The notes under the pieces are model-generated. The model was not told the origin of the DNA. It did not search any database and was given only the letters and a program-made list of their open reading frames with translations. A program made the position numbers and the translations under genes. Shown piece after piece: positions 1-9,565 of a stretch of 20,242 nt of DNA. Numbering within the stretch: position 1 is the stretch's first letter; the number at the start of each line of letters is the position of its first letter. This stretch comes from Pholiota molesta (lineage: Eukaryota > Basidiomycota > Agaricomycetes > Agaricales > Strophariaceae). The DNA is taken from NCBI GenBank assembly GCA_014925825.1, contig JACGCK010000491.1:1-20242 (forward strand). Direction: 5' to 3'.

Positions 1-451
1 AATTAAATTCTGATGTTCTCGTATGTAGGCCCAGGCGAAAGCTCCAGCAGCTCCAGCAACATTGCCACATACAGAAACGGAATCCTGCCGACAGGCCTGA
101 CTGGGCCCGCTGGTGAAGCGCGTAGCTCGCAGGCGGGGCCTTCGAGCGTATCCCAGCAGCGCCAGCACTACCCCCGCCGCCGCCGCAACAACAAGAATAC
201 CAGTACCAAGCGCACCACCTGTCCCAGGCCCCGCGCCCCCGCTGCAATTCCAGAGCCCGGTGACGCCGCAGATCCATGTCGCGAACACGGAGCGTGCGGC
301 CGTGGGGAAGCCGCGGGCGCTGTCCGTTGTGCACGTCAAGTGGGACAGCGAGCGCAAGCGCCGGCAGGGGTACTTCGCGGCGCAGGACGACGGCGAAGAG
401 AAGTCGCCCTTCAGGCACTATAATAAGACTGGGTGCGATTATGACGACTGA
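1..451 (+). CDS. 3' end of an unidentified gene, frame disrupted
   Basis: The last part of a protein-coding gene enters from the left edge and stops at TGA 449-451. The end is convincing: a Pro/Gln-rich linker followed by a charged tail around HVKWDSERKRRQGYF and finishing GCDYDD, in GC-rich codons unlike the AT-rich DNA that follows. The reading frame is not continuous. Ser-rich sequence reads in frame 1 up to about base 170, a PPPP-QQQ-EYQYQ stretch reads in frame 3 across about 170-215, and the Pro-rich linker to the stop reads in frame 2. No plausible introns separate these pieces, so one-base indels (the first in or near a run of five C) are the simplest explanation. I do not recognise the family; the low-complexity composition suggests a disordered tail. 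Confidence 0.45.
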
Positions 452-1547
452 TTCTATGGCTCGTCGGCGTCATTTGAGCTGGTCTGCAAATACCACTCGC
501 AATCGAGTGAAGGAAGGAACGTTTTGTTTATCATCTTCCTCTCTTACTTTCTTTAAATTCCGTCGATTTATTACTTACTTATATGCACGCTTTAACGCTT
601 TAATAGTGGGACTGTTGGATTGGATGTACATAGGATACGCCCTTCGATTGGAGTGGCAATGATTTATTATTACTTCCCATACATAATTTGCATAGTAGAT
701 TTACAATACATGTGTATATCTTTGATACTTACTCGCACATAATACATTTATCCATCGTTCTCCGCGGCATACGCGGAAGATCCTGTCTATATTATTATAC
801 ATATACATACTACCATTTTAACTGCTCAGTACCATAGCCTTGGGTGGTTTCACAGACCCGAGGGTACACCTATCCATAATTAAAAGGTCTGGGTGCAGTG
901 CAACGTGCGCTGCATCGCGCAGCGCACCGCGTCTCGGTGCGCCACATATTGCTGTGGGTCCCTTTGCTTATTTAATTCCTCGTTTCATCATTCTCGCGTT
1001 GTTCTCGCGTGCTTTTTGCGTGGTTTACCCTTCACGCTTCCTATTTACCCTTGGCAACAATGGCAAGGGTCCCATAGGGTCCCATTGAATCTATGAAGAT
1101 CTATAACTATCTTTCCACGTGTCATGACCGACTTCGGAGATTGTATGTGGGGAGGGGCAACGCTCTGCCAAACTTCAACTCCGCCCATTCTTTCCCACAC
1201 GGTTATTTCGACGAAGAAAGTGGTCCGCATCGCCAACATGCTACACAGTCAGATATGGATGATCTCTAAGTGAGAAGAAGCAGTCAGATGTACTTAGAGA
1301 TGAAAGTCTAGTTTCTCTTTTTTTAATAGCTATGATACTGCTCCCAATAGCCATAATTCATACATCATATCTCAAGACCAAAACAATTTGATCCAATTTT
1401 AAAAACTAGACATGGCAGATGGGGTCGATTAGTGGGGAATACGCCCAAAAAATAGCCTAATCGTCGATAAATTGATCGACTTAGTTCGGGTGCAAGATTG
1501 CAGGCCAAAGTGTCAGCACGTGACATCAAAATACGCGTCGAATGCAA
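452..1547. other. AT-rich intergenic region, no gene seen
   Basis: No open frame here shows a recognisable motif or coding-like composition. The one structured element is a GC-rich island at 905-942 holding overlapping inverted repeats, listed separately. A 9-bp direct repeat (GGGTCCCAT) occurs twice near 1067-1085. Nothing else stands out. Confidence 0.6.
905..942. repeat. Overlapping inverted repeats (alternative hairpins)
   Basis: GTGCGCTGC at 905-913 pairs perfectly with GCAGCGCAC at 919-927 around a 5-nt loop. The sequence GCGCACCG at 922-929 also pairs perfectly with CGGTGCGC at 935-942, again with a 5-nt loop. The central GCGCAC is shared, so the two hairpins exclude each other. The island is sharply GC-rich within AT-rich DNA. 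No function is evident. Confidence 0.7.
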
Positions 1548-1982
1548 TTAAGCAATGCATCTTCGCGGAAAAAGCGCGTTCAGAGTGTCTTTTGAGCGCG
1601 TTTCTCGCGTTTTATCATTCAAGCTATAGGTTTCTGTACTCACCCCAATTTTAATTGAATTAATCGATGGAAAATATTGACGGATAATGAGCGGCAGGAA
1701 CTGCGTCCCGCGGAAACACAGCTCGCGCAGGTTCGCCGTGTTCGACAAGAAATTGGCTCCGGGTGGATACGCAGGCCCCGAAACTTTAGACGTGCAGAAC
1801 AATTCGGGTCTATTTCGTCGTCGAGGGATTTGCGCCAGTGGCAAGCCGCAAGATGGCTGATGGCACACCAGCTTGAAGATGTGGATGAGGATTTCTATAG
1901 GAAGAATGTCTATCGGTGGAGTGCGGTGTCCTTTGGTGCGGACCTCGATGGATTCTGGTATTTGCTTCACAGCAAGATCCAT
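1548..1982 (-). pseudogene. F-box-like protein remnant
   Basis: A 144-codon frame on the minus strand carries an F-box-like stretch at residues 24-40 (IDILPIEILIHIFKLVC), matching the Leu-Pro-x-Glu-Ile/Leu-x-x-x-Ile-Phe core that opens many basidiomycete F-box proteins, which recruit targets to SCF ubiquitin ligases. A later stretch (NLRELCFRGTQFLP) resembles the leucine-rich segment such proteins often contain. Complete members usually run to several hundred residues; here the segment between F-box and leucine-rich part is very short, and I found no convincing continuation on either side. It is best read as a truncated or decayed copy of a large fungal family. A short functional gene cannot be excluded. 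Confidence 0.35.
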
Positions 1983-3230
1983 AATAATCTATACTTACTC
2001 TGAGGCCACCTCTGGTTTTGCTCTGATTTGACACCAACACTCAACTTGCAATTTCAGTGCTAATATCAGAAATAATATCAGCTGAATATATCCTATATGA
2101 ATCATATATATTTATATTGTAAGGTTCCTGGTTCAGAGTGTCTGAGGACGGCTGAGGTTCCAACCTATGCACGGAAAGGCGAGCGGACCATCGAGTCTCT
2201 GAAATTGGCAGGGGACAAACAAACGTCAACAGCACGCTTTTAGAACCGGAGTTGCCCCTCCCCATTGTATGGACCCGTTTTATACAATATTGACCCTTAT
2301 CGACAATGTATAAATGTAAACCAACCACGACCGCGCGCGATCTCATTGGCTAACGGACGAAATATATGACCAGCGCTGGTGTGAGCCGAGCTGACACAGT
2401 TTGTTTGTTTGCAATTTATTGTATGCATATAGAAAGACAATTAAATACGGTGGCTTCGAATCCAGAGCTTTTCGAGGCCTGGGCGTTTATTATTACGGTT
2501 ATCCGGATAGAGTTTAAGCGCTGGTTCACGACGCTCAATTCAATCGATATTTATGTACTTAGCTCATATGTAGTACGTGCATCAAATTAGAGGCTAGAGC
2601 ATAGTACTATTACTGTATGACTATGATCTGAAGATAATATATTAACGTATTCTGAGTTTTGCAACATTGACAGGACACGTCTTCGAAACAACTTCTGATT
2701 CGTGGAATTCTCCGGCTTCCAATCCAGACACTTACTTACCTAGAAACTAAATTTCTATGCCTGTGATTATCCAGATTTCGTTTGAGAGAAAAAGCCCTAA
2801 GTAGGTTCTGGTTAGCGATAGCGAAATGGCCTGGACCAATGGGTACTCAGTAGTATTGCCTCACCTCGTTACTTCCACCAATTACCAATTTGAATCACAT
2901 ATTTGCGATTAGGTTCCCATCCAACCAAGAAAGCTTTTCAACAAAGTTCACGTTTGGTCGACCTCAGTAAATGTCGTTCGTTACTACCGAATCTTCTTAG
3001 ATTATTGATATCTTCTCTCGGTCGTGGCCTCAACGGAGCGTTAATAACTTTGCAACTCCTTGGCCATATCGTGCAGATAAGCTAGGAGATCGGCTGATCT
3101 GCCCTATAAATTTCTGCGAAACATGATAGTGCAGGCATAGTAATGGGCTTCGAAGGGGTAACATTTAGGGGATTTTTAATTCACACCAGCAGGATAACCG
3201 CATGGCGAACGAGAGCAGTTCTATGTAGAT
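1983..3230. other. AT-rich intergenic region, no gene seen
   Basis: This stretch between the F-box remnant and the peroxidase duplication has only short frames without motifs. A 12-bp perfect palindrome, ACCAGCGCTGGT, lies at 2369-2380. A tRNA B-box-like string occurs at 2452-2463 but has no partner elements. No transposon terminal repeats were visible. Confidence 0.55.
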
Positions 3231-3472
3231 GTTTTACAGCAAGTATGCCATCGCAGCGGCCCAGGTGGCTCGTGAGAAATATAGGCCATTGACGCGGCAG
3301 TGGCGCCACCGAGAGCGCTAATCCAGCGCCTAAAGTCAACAAAATTCCACAGAACGCGTAGCGATACCTCCCTGTTCCTCAAAGAGAGTTTATTCAATGC
3401 ATCTTACATTATCTAAAAACGTTACAGTATGCTCTTTCCAGCACAATGCTAGTACAACTTGTATCCTTTCAT

Positions 3473-5567
3473 TCAAGATCCACGGGGCTGTCTCAGCTCC
3501 TTCCTAAGGTTTTGGCGCTCCAACCGTTTCTGCATGTTTCGCTTGAAAGGGAGGGTATCGTTTATACCCACCACGTTCCGCGTGTCCCTCGCATCTTCGG
3601 AGTACGTTATTCCGCCCACGGTGCTGAACAAATCGAACTGGAAATTAGGCCCCGGGACGTCTGCTTGGTAGAAGGCGTATCCGGCGGTAGGCGCTATACC
3701 CGTCGCTGGCTGGAAGTCGATGGTGGTGTCGTTGGGGAGGAAGGAGACACGCCACATGACGTTCGCGTAGACGCGCGAAGGCAGAGTGTCGTTTCGGACC
3801 TGTGCCGCATTTGAGTAAGAAAAGCACAATCGGGATAGATTTTGGCTGGCACTCACTGCTACCACGATTTTAAAGTTGAAGTTAAAATTATTGCTACTCC
3901 TGACCGGGTCGAACAAGACGTGGTCTTGGTCGATCTGATATCCGGTGCCTCCGTTATCCAGAACCGTGGGATGCGTCCCATCATGCTCATCGACCTCGAA
4001 CCAGAACTTGGAGATGGAAGTGGTGGCGTTGATGGGCGTGTCGAAGTAGTATTTCTGGGGCGAAAAGCCCAAGCGTTGGGTCAGTACCGCCGTCGTGTCG
4101 TTCGTGCCGACGAATGGCGCCGAGCAGACACTGCGCGGGCACGAACCCCCGGTGCGGTTCTCCCATAGCATGGTGATGGTTCTGTTAGGATTAGCAGCGG
4201 AAAGCTAAATAATATTAATTGTACGGTCAGCATAGAAATGACCTGGGACTTAAAGATAGAGTACTCACCCTAAGCATGGCTTTCAGATTGAGCGCACCCT
4301 CGGTAACGGACAACTGGACGGAAGCAACTTTCACAGGAACAAATTGCACGACGTCAGATAGCACGACGTCTTTAGGCACGGTATTTATCATGCGTTCAAG
4401 AAGATCCTGGCATGTATTGGCGAACGCTGAGGGCGAGGACATGCTACGTACATCGAGAATTTAGCATAATCTTCCACTTGATCAATATTTATCGCCTCAC
4501 CTTTGCATGGTCGCATTATTGTCGCTGCTGAAGATACGAAGATCCGACAAGTTCGTCGTGTTCGCTGATACAACGAGCGGGTTCTGAGAGGTCCCATCCA
4601 GATATTCCGTCACGCTACAAAGAAAAAGCGTTCGTCCAAACAGATAAAATACACCAATCACACAAACCACTCACACAGAATTGTCATACGCCGGCGTCGC
4701 ATCGAATGTTTCGATCAACTGCGCCCCATCCGCAGGCGCGGGCACGATGCCCGGAAAGTCGGGAAAGCGCACCCCGCCGAGCGTATGCCCGCACGCGACG
4801 AGCCCAATCATCTCGGACGAGGTGAACCCCTGCTGGCGGAAGATCTCGGTGTGCGTCGCCAAATCCTGTTGTGGCTCCGGCACGCCTGGTGGGCCCGCGA
4901 CGATGGCGTCGACACGGCCCATGCGAAAGGGGATGCTGGGGCCGCCGCATTCTGCGACGGCGAGGACGGTGCCGATGCCTATGATGTCGGATTCTAGTAT
5001 ACATAGATGCGCAAAGTGATTTAGCAGCGATATAGCAGCAATGAGAATTCGTCATGGCATAATGGGATGATAAAAGGTGGACACCCACTGGTGATGTACT
5101 TTCCTGGAAAATCGATGAAGTCGAATTTAGTGACAATCATGCCGACACCAACGTTCTATGGAAAGATGAGGTAATTACAATAGATTTACATAGAATACCT
5201 TGCTTCGTACCTCGTCGCGGTCCAGTTCAAAATACAAGGACGCGTCCAGTCCGCCTGTGCCGTCGTCGATGTTATGCGTCGCCATGTCGTGGTAAGCCTT
5301 TACGAATGCATGGGTCAGAACATCATTGCAAAACCACGTTATGAAAGAAAGCAGTCGACGCACGAAACGCAGCCATTCCGCCGCCGTGCTTGCATTATCC
5401 TGCGGCTGGCACCCGTTCAGGGTGAGGTGCAAAGAACCGAATCCAGGCGGCTCCGGCTCGAATTCGTACAGCAGACCCTCTATCGCGTCGAACTGGGGCG
5501 AGGGCCAATGATAGGCCCGCGCCGTCGTCGCGAGGAGACAAAAAGCGCTGAACGCCGTCAGTTTCAT
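3473..5567 (-). CDS. Secreted plant-type haem peroxidase, copy A
   Basis: Predicted 546-residue secreted haem peroxidase, expected to oxidise small substrates with hydrogen peroxide outside the cell. Exons (minus strand): 5364-5567, 5211-5297, 5089-5155, 4675-4993, 4501-4614, 4269-4443, 3857-4204, 3473-3799; all junction phases agree. A signal peptide (about residues 1-18, ending TARA) precedes mature YHWPSP. The distal haem motif EWLRFAYHDMATH places the catalytic Arg at 67 and His at 71; the proximal motif MIGLVACGHTLGGVR places the iron-ligand His at 189. Residues about 320-546 form a further region, with several N-glycosylation sequons, that I cannot name. Its basic tail is absent from copy B. 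Many fungal genomes encode similar ~550-residue peroxidases; I see no basis for assigning lignin or manganese peroxidase activity. Introns 5298-5363 and 3800-3856 are frame-neutral and stop-free in this copy. Confidence 0.88.
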
Positions 5568-5610
5568 CCTCGATGGATAATGAAGAATTCAAGCACCATG
5601 ATTCATCCAA

Positions 5611-5634
5611 TTTATAGTGTGCGCGGACGCCAAT
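5611..5634 (-). promoter_or_regulatory. TATA box and CCAAT motif of peroxidase copy A
   Basis: On the minus strand TATAAA (5611-5616) lies about 45 nt upstream of the ATG. The plus strand has CCAAT at 5630-5634, i.e. an ATTGG-oriented box just upstream of the TATA box. The block is conserved in copy B except that the CCAAT is altered there. Confidence 0.5.
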
Positions 5635-5740
5635 GTGGGGTTAAAGTCGCGTACTTTGGCTTTCGCATGTCGGTAGGATCTAACCGCAACAGCGTCCAAG
5701 CCCTTCTTTAAGTTCTTATAGCCATGACATCCATCAAAGG

Positions 5741-6028
5741 CATTTGACAGTCGCGGAAGAACCCCTGAAAACTACCCATGATGTTTGTTCTGCGTCCGGC
5801 GTAAACCGTCCGCCCCGGCGAAGGTCTGTAGCTTTCGGACATAGCAAATGCCCAATTTTCAGCCCAAAGTCTGTGGCAGAAGTCCGGCCATAAAGCTACC
5901 TTTGCCAGAGGTGTGTTCACGAGTCCGGCCATCGGATGGTTTAGATGGAGGGGGAGAAAATTGGTGGTCGCGACTGGGTTGTTCGTCGTTCGCCGTCACG
6001 ATGAGAATGTCGGTGAGGGAAAAAGAAC
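5741..6028. other. Spacer between the duplicated units
   Basis: These 288 bases separate the two units and match neither. An 11-bp direct repeat, AGTCCGGCCAT, occurs at 5881-5891 and 5922-5932. No coding region is supported. Confidence 0.6.
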
Positions 6029-6346
6029 GTTTTACAGCAAATATGTTAGCGGCCCGGGTGGCTCGTGGGAAATATTGGCCATTGACGCGCCACCGACAGC
6101 GCTAATCCAGCGCCTAAAGTTAAGACAATTCCGCAGAACGCGTAGTGGCATTTCTCTATTCCGCTAAGAGAGTTTAAAGTATATTCAACGCATTTTGTAT
6201 TATTGAACATGTTATTAGTGTACTCTTCCAGCACTGCAGAAATCTGACTGCAAAATGCCAGTATAATTTTGGTATAATTTATATCCTTTCATCCAAGATC
6301 CACGGCGCTGTCTCAGCTCCCTCCTGGATTTTCGCGATGCAGCCTT

Positions 6347-8342
6347 TCAAGAGAAATCTATAACCACGTTCCGCGAGTCCCTCGCATCTTCGGAGTATGT
6401 TATCCCGCCCACGTCGCTGAACAAATCGAACTGGAAATTAGGACTAGGGACATCTGCTTGGTAGAAGGCGTATCCGGCGGTGGGCGCTATACCCGTCGCC
6501 GGCTGGAAATCGATGGTGGTGTCGCTGGGGAGGGAGGTGACGCGCCACATAACGTTCGCGTAGACGCGCGAAGGCAGGGTGTCGTTCCGGACCTGTCCCG
6601 CATTTGAGTAAGAGGCGCAGGATAGATTTTGGCTAGCTGGCACTCACTGCTACCACGATGTTAAAGCCGTTGGTACTCCTGACCGGGTCGAACAAGACGT
6701 GGTCTTGGTCGATCTGATATCCGGTGCCTCCGTTATCCAGAATGGCGGGATTCGTCCCATCGTGCTCATCGACTTCGAACCAGAATTTGGAGATGGAAGT
6801 GGTGGCGTTGATGGGCGTGTCGAAGTAGTATTTCTGGGGCGAAAATCCCAAGCGTTGGGTCAGTACCGCCGTCGTGTCGTTCGTGCCGACGAATGACGCC
6901 GAGCAGACACTGCGCGGGCACGAACCCCCGGTACGGTTCTCCCATAGCATGGTGATGGTTCTGTTAGGATTAGCAGTGGAAAGCTAGATAATATTGATTG
7001 TATGGTCAGCATAGAAATGACTTGGCACTTAAAGATACAGTACTCACCCTCAGCATGGCTTTCAGATTGAGCGCATTATCAGTAACGGACAACTGTACGG
7101 AAGCAACTTTCACAGGAATAAACTGCACGACGTCAGATAGCACGACGTCTTTAGGTACGGTGTTTATCATGCGTTCAAGGAGATCCTGGCATGTGTTCGC
7201 GAACGCCGAGGGCGAGGACATGCTGCGTACATCGAGAATTGAGCATAATCCTTCCACTTGATCGATATTTATCGCCTCACCTTTGCATGGTCGCATTGTT
7301 ATCGCTGCTGAAGATACGAAGATCCGACAAGACGGTCGTATTCGCCGCTACAACAAGCGGGTTCTGAGAGGTCCCATCCAGATATTCCGTCACGCTACGA
7401 AGACAAAACCCTTTGTTCAGACAGGAAAAATACACCAATCACACAAACCACTCACACAGAGTTGTCAAACGCCGGTGTCGGATCGAACGTCTCAATCAGC
7501 CGTGAGCCGTCTGCAGGCACGGGCACGATCCCCGGAAAGTCGGGGGAACGCACCCCGCCTAGCGTGTGCCCGCACGCGACGAGCCCAATCATCTCGGACG
7601 GGGTGAATCCCTGCTTGCGGAAGATCTCGGTGTGCGTCGCCAGGTCCTGGTCCGGCGCCGGCACGCCGAAGGGGCCCTCGACGACGGCGTCGACGCGGCC
7701 CATGCGGAAGGGGATGCTGGGCCCGCCGCACTCCGCGACGGCGAGGACGGTGCCGACGCCTATGATGTCGGATTCTAGTAGTAGACGCGCGGCGGGTCAG
7801 AGGATACGTCTGAAGGAATATGTCATGGTATGCAAAGGCAGGACACGCACTGGTGATGTATTTTCCTGGAAAATCGACGAAGTCGAATTGGGTGCTTCTC
7901 ATGCCATTACCGACGTTCTATGGGGAGGTGTGAGGTGATGTCAATGAATCGAGAATCGCCTTGCGTCGTACCTCGGCGCGGTCTAGTTCATAATACAAGG
8001 ACGCGTCCAGTCCGCCCGTGCCGTCGTCGATGTTATGCGTCGCCATGTCGTGGTATGCCTTCAGATATTATGCGTAATGTCAGAACAACAACGCAGAACC
8101 CATGTCATGATGGAAGAAAGCAGCCGACGCACGAAACGCAGCCATTCCGCCGCCGCACTGTCATTATTCCGCGGCTTGCACCCGTTGAGGGTGAGGTGCA
8201 GCGAACCGTGGCCAGGCGGCTCCGGCTCGAGTTCATACAGAAAACCCTCTATCGCATCGAGCTGGGGCGAGGGCCAATGATAGGCCCGCGCCGTCGTCGT
8301 CGCGAGTAAGCAGAGAGCGCTGAACGCCGTCGGTTTCATCAT
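6347..8342 (-). CDS. Secreted plant-type haem peroxidase, copy B, shortened C-terminus
   Basis: Predicted 517-residue paralogue of the peroxidase at 3473-5567. Exons (minus strand): 8133-8342, 7972-8058, 7851-7917, 7456-7774, 7281-7394, 7048-7222, 6648-6983, 6347-6592. The first ATG is at 8340-8342; the next codon, also ATG, aligns with the start of copy A, so either may be used. Signal peptide, distal Arg69/His73 and proximal His191 are intact, so a haem enzyme is expected. Exon 7 lacks four residues of the Asn/Phe-rich stretch found in A. In exon 8 small deletions just after RNVV shift the frame, and the protein ends VIDFS, about 27 residues short of A. The catalytic domain should be unaffected. 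Introns 1 and 7 here are not frame-neutral or contain stops, which supports the same introns in copy A. Confidence 0.85.
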
Positions 8343-8382
8343 CGGTGGATAGTGAAGAATTCAAGCACCATGGTTCATCCAC

Positions 8383-8406
8383 TTTATAGTGCGCGCGGAC
8401 GCCGAT
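8383..8406 (-). promoter_or_regulatory. TATA box of peroxidase copy B, CCAAT position mutated
   Basis: TATAAA on the minus strand (8383-8388) sits about 41 nt upstream of the first ATG, as in copy A. The position matching the CCAAT of copy A reads CCGAT (8402-8406). Confidence 0.45.
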
Positions 8407-8511
8407 GTGGGGTTAAAGTCGCGTACTTTGGCGTTCGCGTATAGGTAGGACCTGACTGGACCTGACCGCAACGGCGTCCAAGCCCTTCTTAGCCATGGTA
8501 TCCATCAAAGG

Positions 8512-9064
8512 GGGCCAGAACATCATACTGAAGTATGACAAGCGCGGACCGGTCGAACAGTTGGAATCAGGTTGGAATATAGATAATTGCGAAGACCCAT
8601 GCGAGCACATTGAGGCACAGTGTTGGGAGATACTTTTTGCGGTGAATGTGTCGACCGGATGTACGAGAGCCTTACGCCATCTTAAGGACGCCATCTGCTT
8701 GCCATCTGCAATGAAGACGATGACTTAGTGTTGAAACCATCAAATACATCATAGATGTAGACTCACTAATAACACCGTTATCTGCGGTTTAGGTCTTGCA
8801 TTGGCGAGAGAAGTGGTTAACCCAGAGATATCCAATCGCAGGTTGAAGTAACTCGAATCACCAAATAATCACCGGGCAGAGAATCAACGCCGTCTTTTGA
8901 ACTGTCTTACACGTCAAGAGGTATTTGGAGGCAAACTTTGTGGATGTTCAAAATAGAGAAGCCATACGGTTTTACACACAAGATAGATTACAGGAAACCA
9001 AAGAATAAACCGATTGGAAAGGTATAGATCGTTTCACATTGTCCTCAGACTGGGTATCGATGAC
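8512..9064. other. Intergenic region, no gene seen
   Basis: This stretch between peroxidase copy B and the 3' end of the Pmp3-family gene contains short frames only. A 7-bp-armed inverted repeat (TCATACT/AGTATGA, 2-nt spacer) is at 8523-8538. The last ~60 bases are presumably 3' UTR of the proteolipid gene. Confidence 0.5.
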
Positions 9065-9565
9065 TTAATGTCCAGTGGCGCCATAGTACTGAGGCGCTGA
9101 TTGAGCGGCGGGGACATTGCCTGCATACAGTGGCTGGTATTCTCCGTTTCCGATATCTTTGAAGGGAATGAGCAAAAGGTTTCTGCATCAGAGTAATGTA
9201 AAGCAACTCACAAACAAATCCGCCGTGCCCGTAACGTTCCTCTGCTTGCATCTTCTTGTAAATGAGCCAGAATGCGTGGATGTGTCCAGGAATATAACCC
9301 AAGCTATGAAAGCCATGACTATCAGCGGACGAGGGCATACGAGTCGAAAGGCTAGACGTACATGGTCAACAGAATGTTGATAAGCAAATCACAGCTGCAT
9401 CCTGTAACAAACGCAGCCGCAGCAGGCGGGAAAAGAATGGCGACCTAAAGGCAAAGCAAGAAGAGCAGTCAGCAGTCAATCACTGGATTTCGTGGAATAG
9501 ATAAACTAGATTTCGAAGAGCATATAACGTACTATGATGAGGAGGACATCGGAAGACTTGACCAT
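9065..9565 (-). CDS. Pmp3-family plasma-membrane proteolipid
   Basis: Four exons (9533-9565, 9362-9444, 9212-9303, 9065-9156; minus strand) give a 99-residue protein of the Pmp3/UPF0057 family. The start MVKSSDVLLII leads into the first hydrophobic helix with VAILFPPAAAAFVTG, then CSCDLLINILLT, then a second helix with the family signature LGYIPGHIHAFWLIYKK. Pmp3 proteins are small plasma-membrane proteins that in yeast influence membrane potential and cation tolerance. The classic form is about 55 residues; this one adds a ~45-residue Tyr/Gln/Pro-containing tail ending YYGATGH, resembling the longer SNA-type yeast relatives. All junction phases agree. The gene is divergent from the aspartate kinase gene, with 409 bases between start codons. 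Confidence 0.9.

Larger units (their letters stand above)
3231..5740. repeat. Tandem duplication, unit A
   Basis: This ~2.5 kb unit holds a complete minus-strand peroxidase gene with its promoter and downstream flank. It is repeated at 6029-8511 in the same orientation. Similarity starts at the shared GTTTTACAGC (3231 and 6029) and ends after ATCCATCAAAGG (ending 5740 and 8511); outside these limits the flanks do not match. Exon sizes agree between copies except in exons 1, 7 and 8. Confidence 0.85.
6029..8511. repeat. Tandem duplication, unit B
   Basis: Direct repeat of the unit at 3231-5740. Coding exons are nearly identical; introns and flanks differ more, including length changes in introns 1, 3, 4, 5 and 7. 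This pattern indicates a duplication old enough for noncoding drift while protein sequence stayed constrained. Confidence 0.85.

Noticed and set aside
1067..1085. Paired GGGTCCCAT repeat as part of an array
   Set aside because: There are only two copies with no spacer regularity, so it is neither a CRISPR array nor a meaningful satellite.
2452..2463. tRNA B-box-like GGCTTCGAATCC
   Set aside because: No A box, acceptor stem or cloverleaf can be built around it.
3857..4204. Uninterrupted reading through peroxidase A introns 1 and 7
   Set aside because: Copy B has the same donor and acceptor positions with frame-breaking or stop-containing introns, and removing the first intron restores the distal haem motif.
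5741..6028. Transposon as the cause of the peroxidase duplication
   Set aside because: The spacer and unit edges show no terminal inverted repeats, target-site duplication or transposase-like frame.
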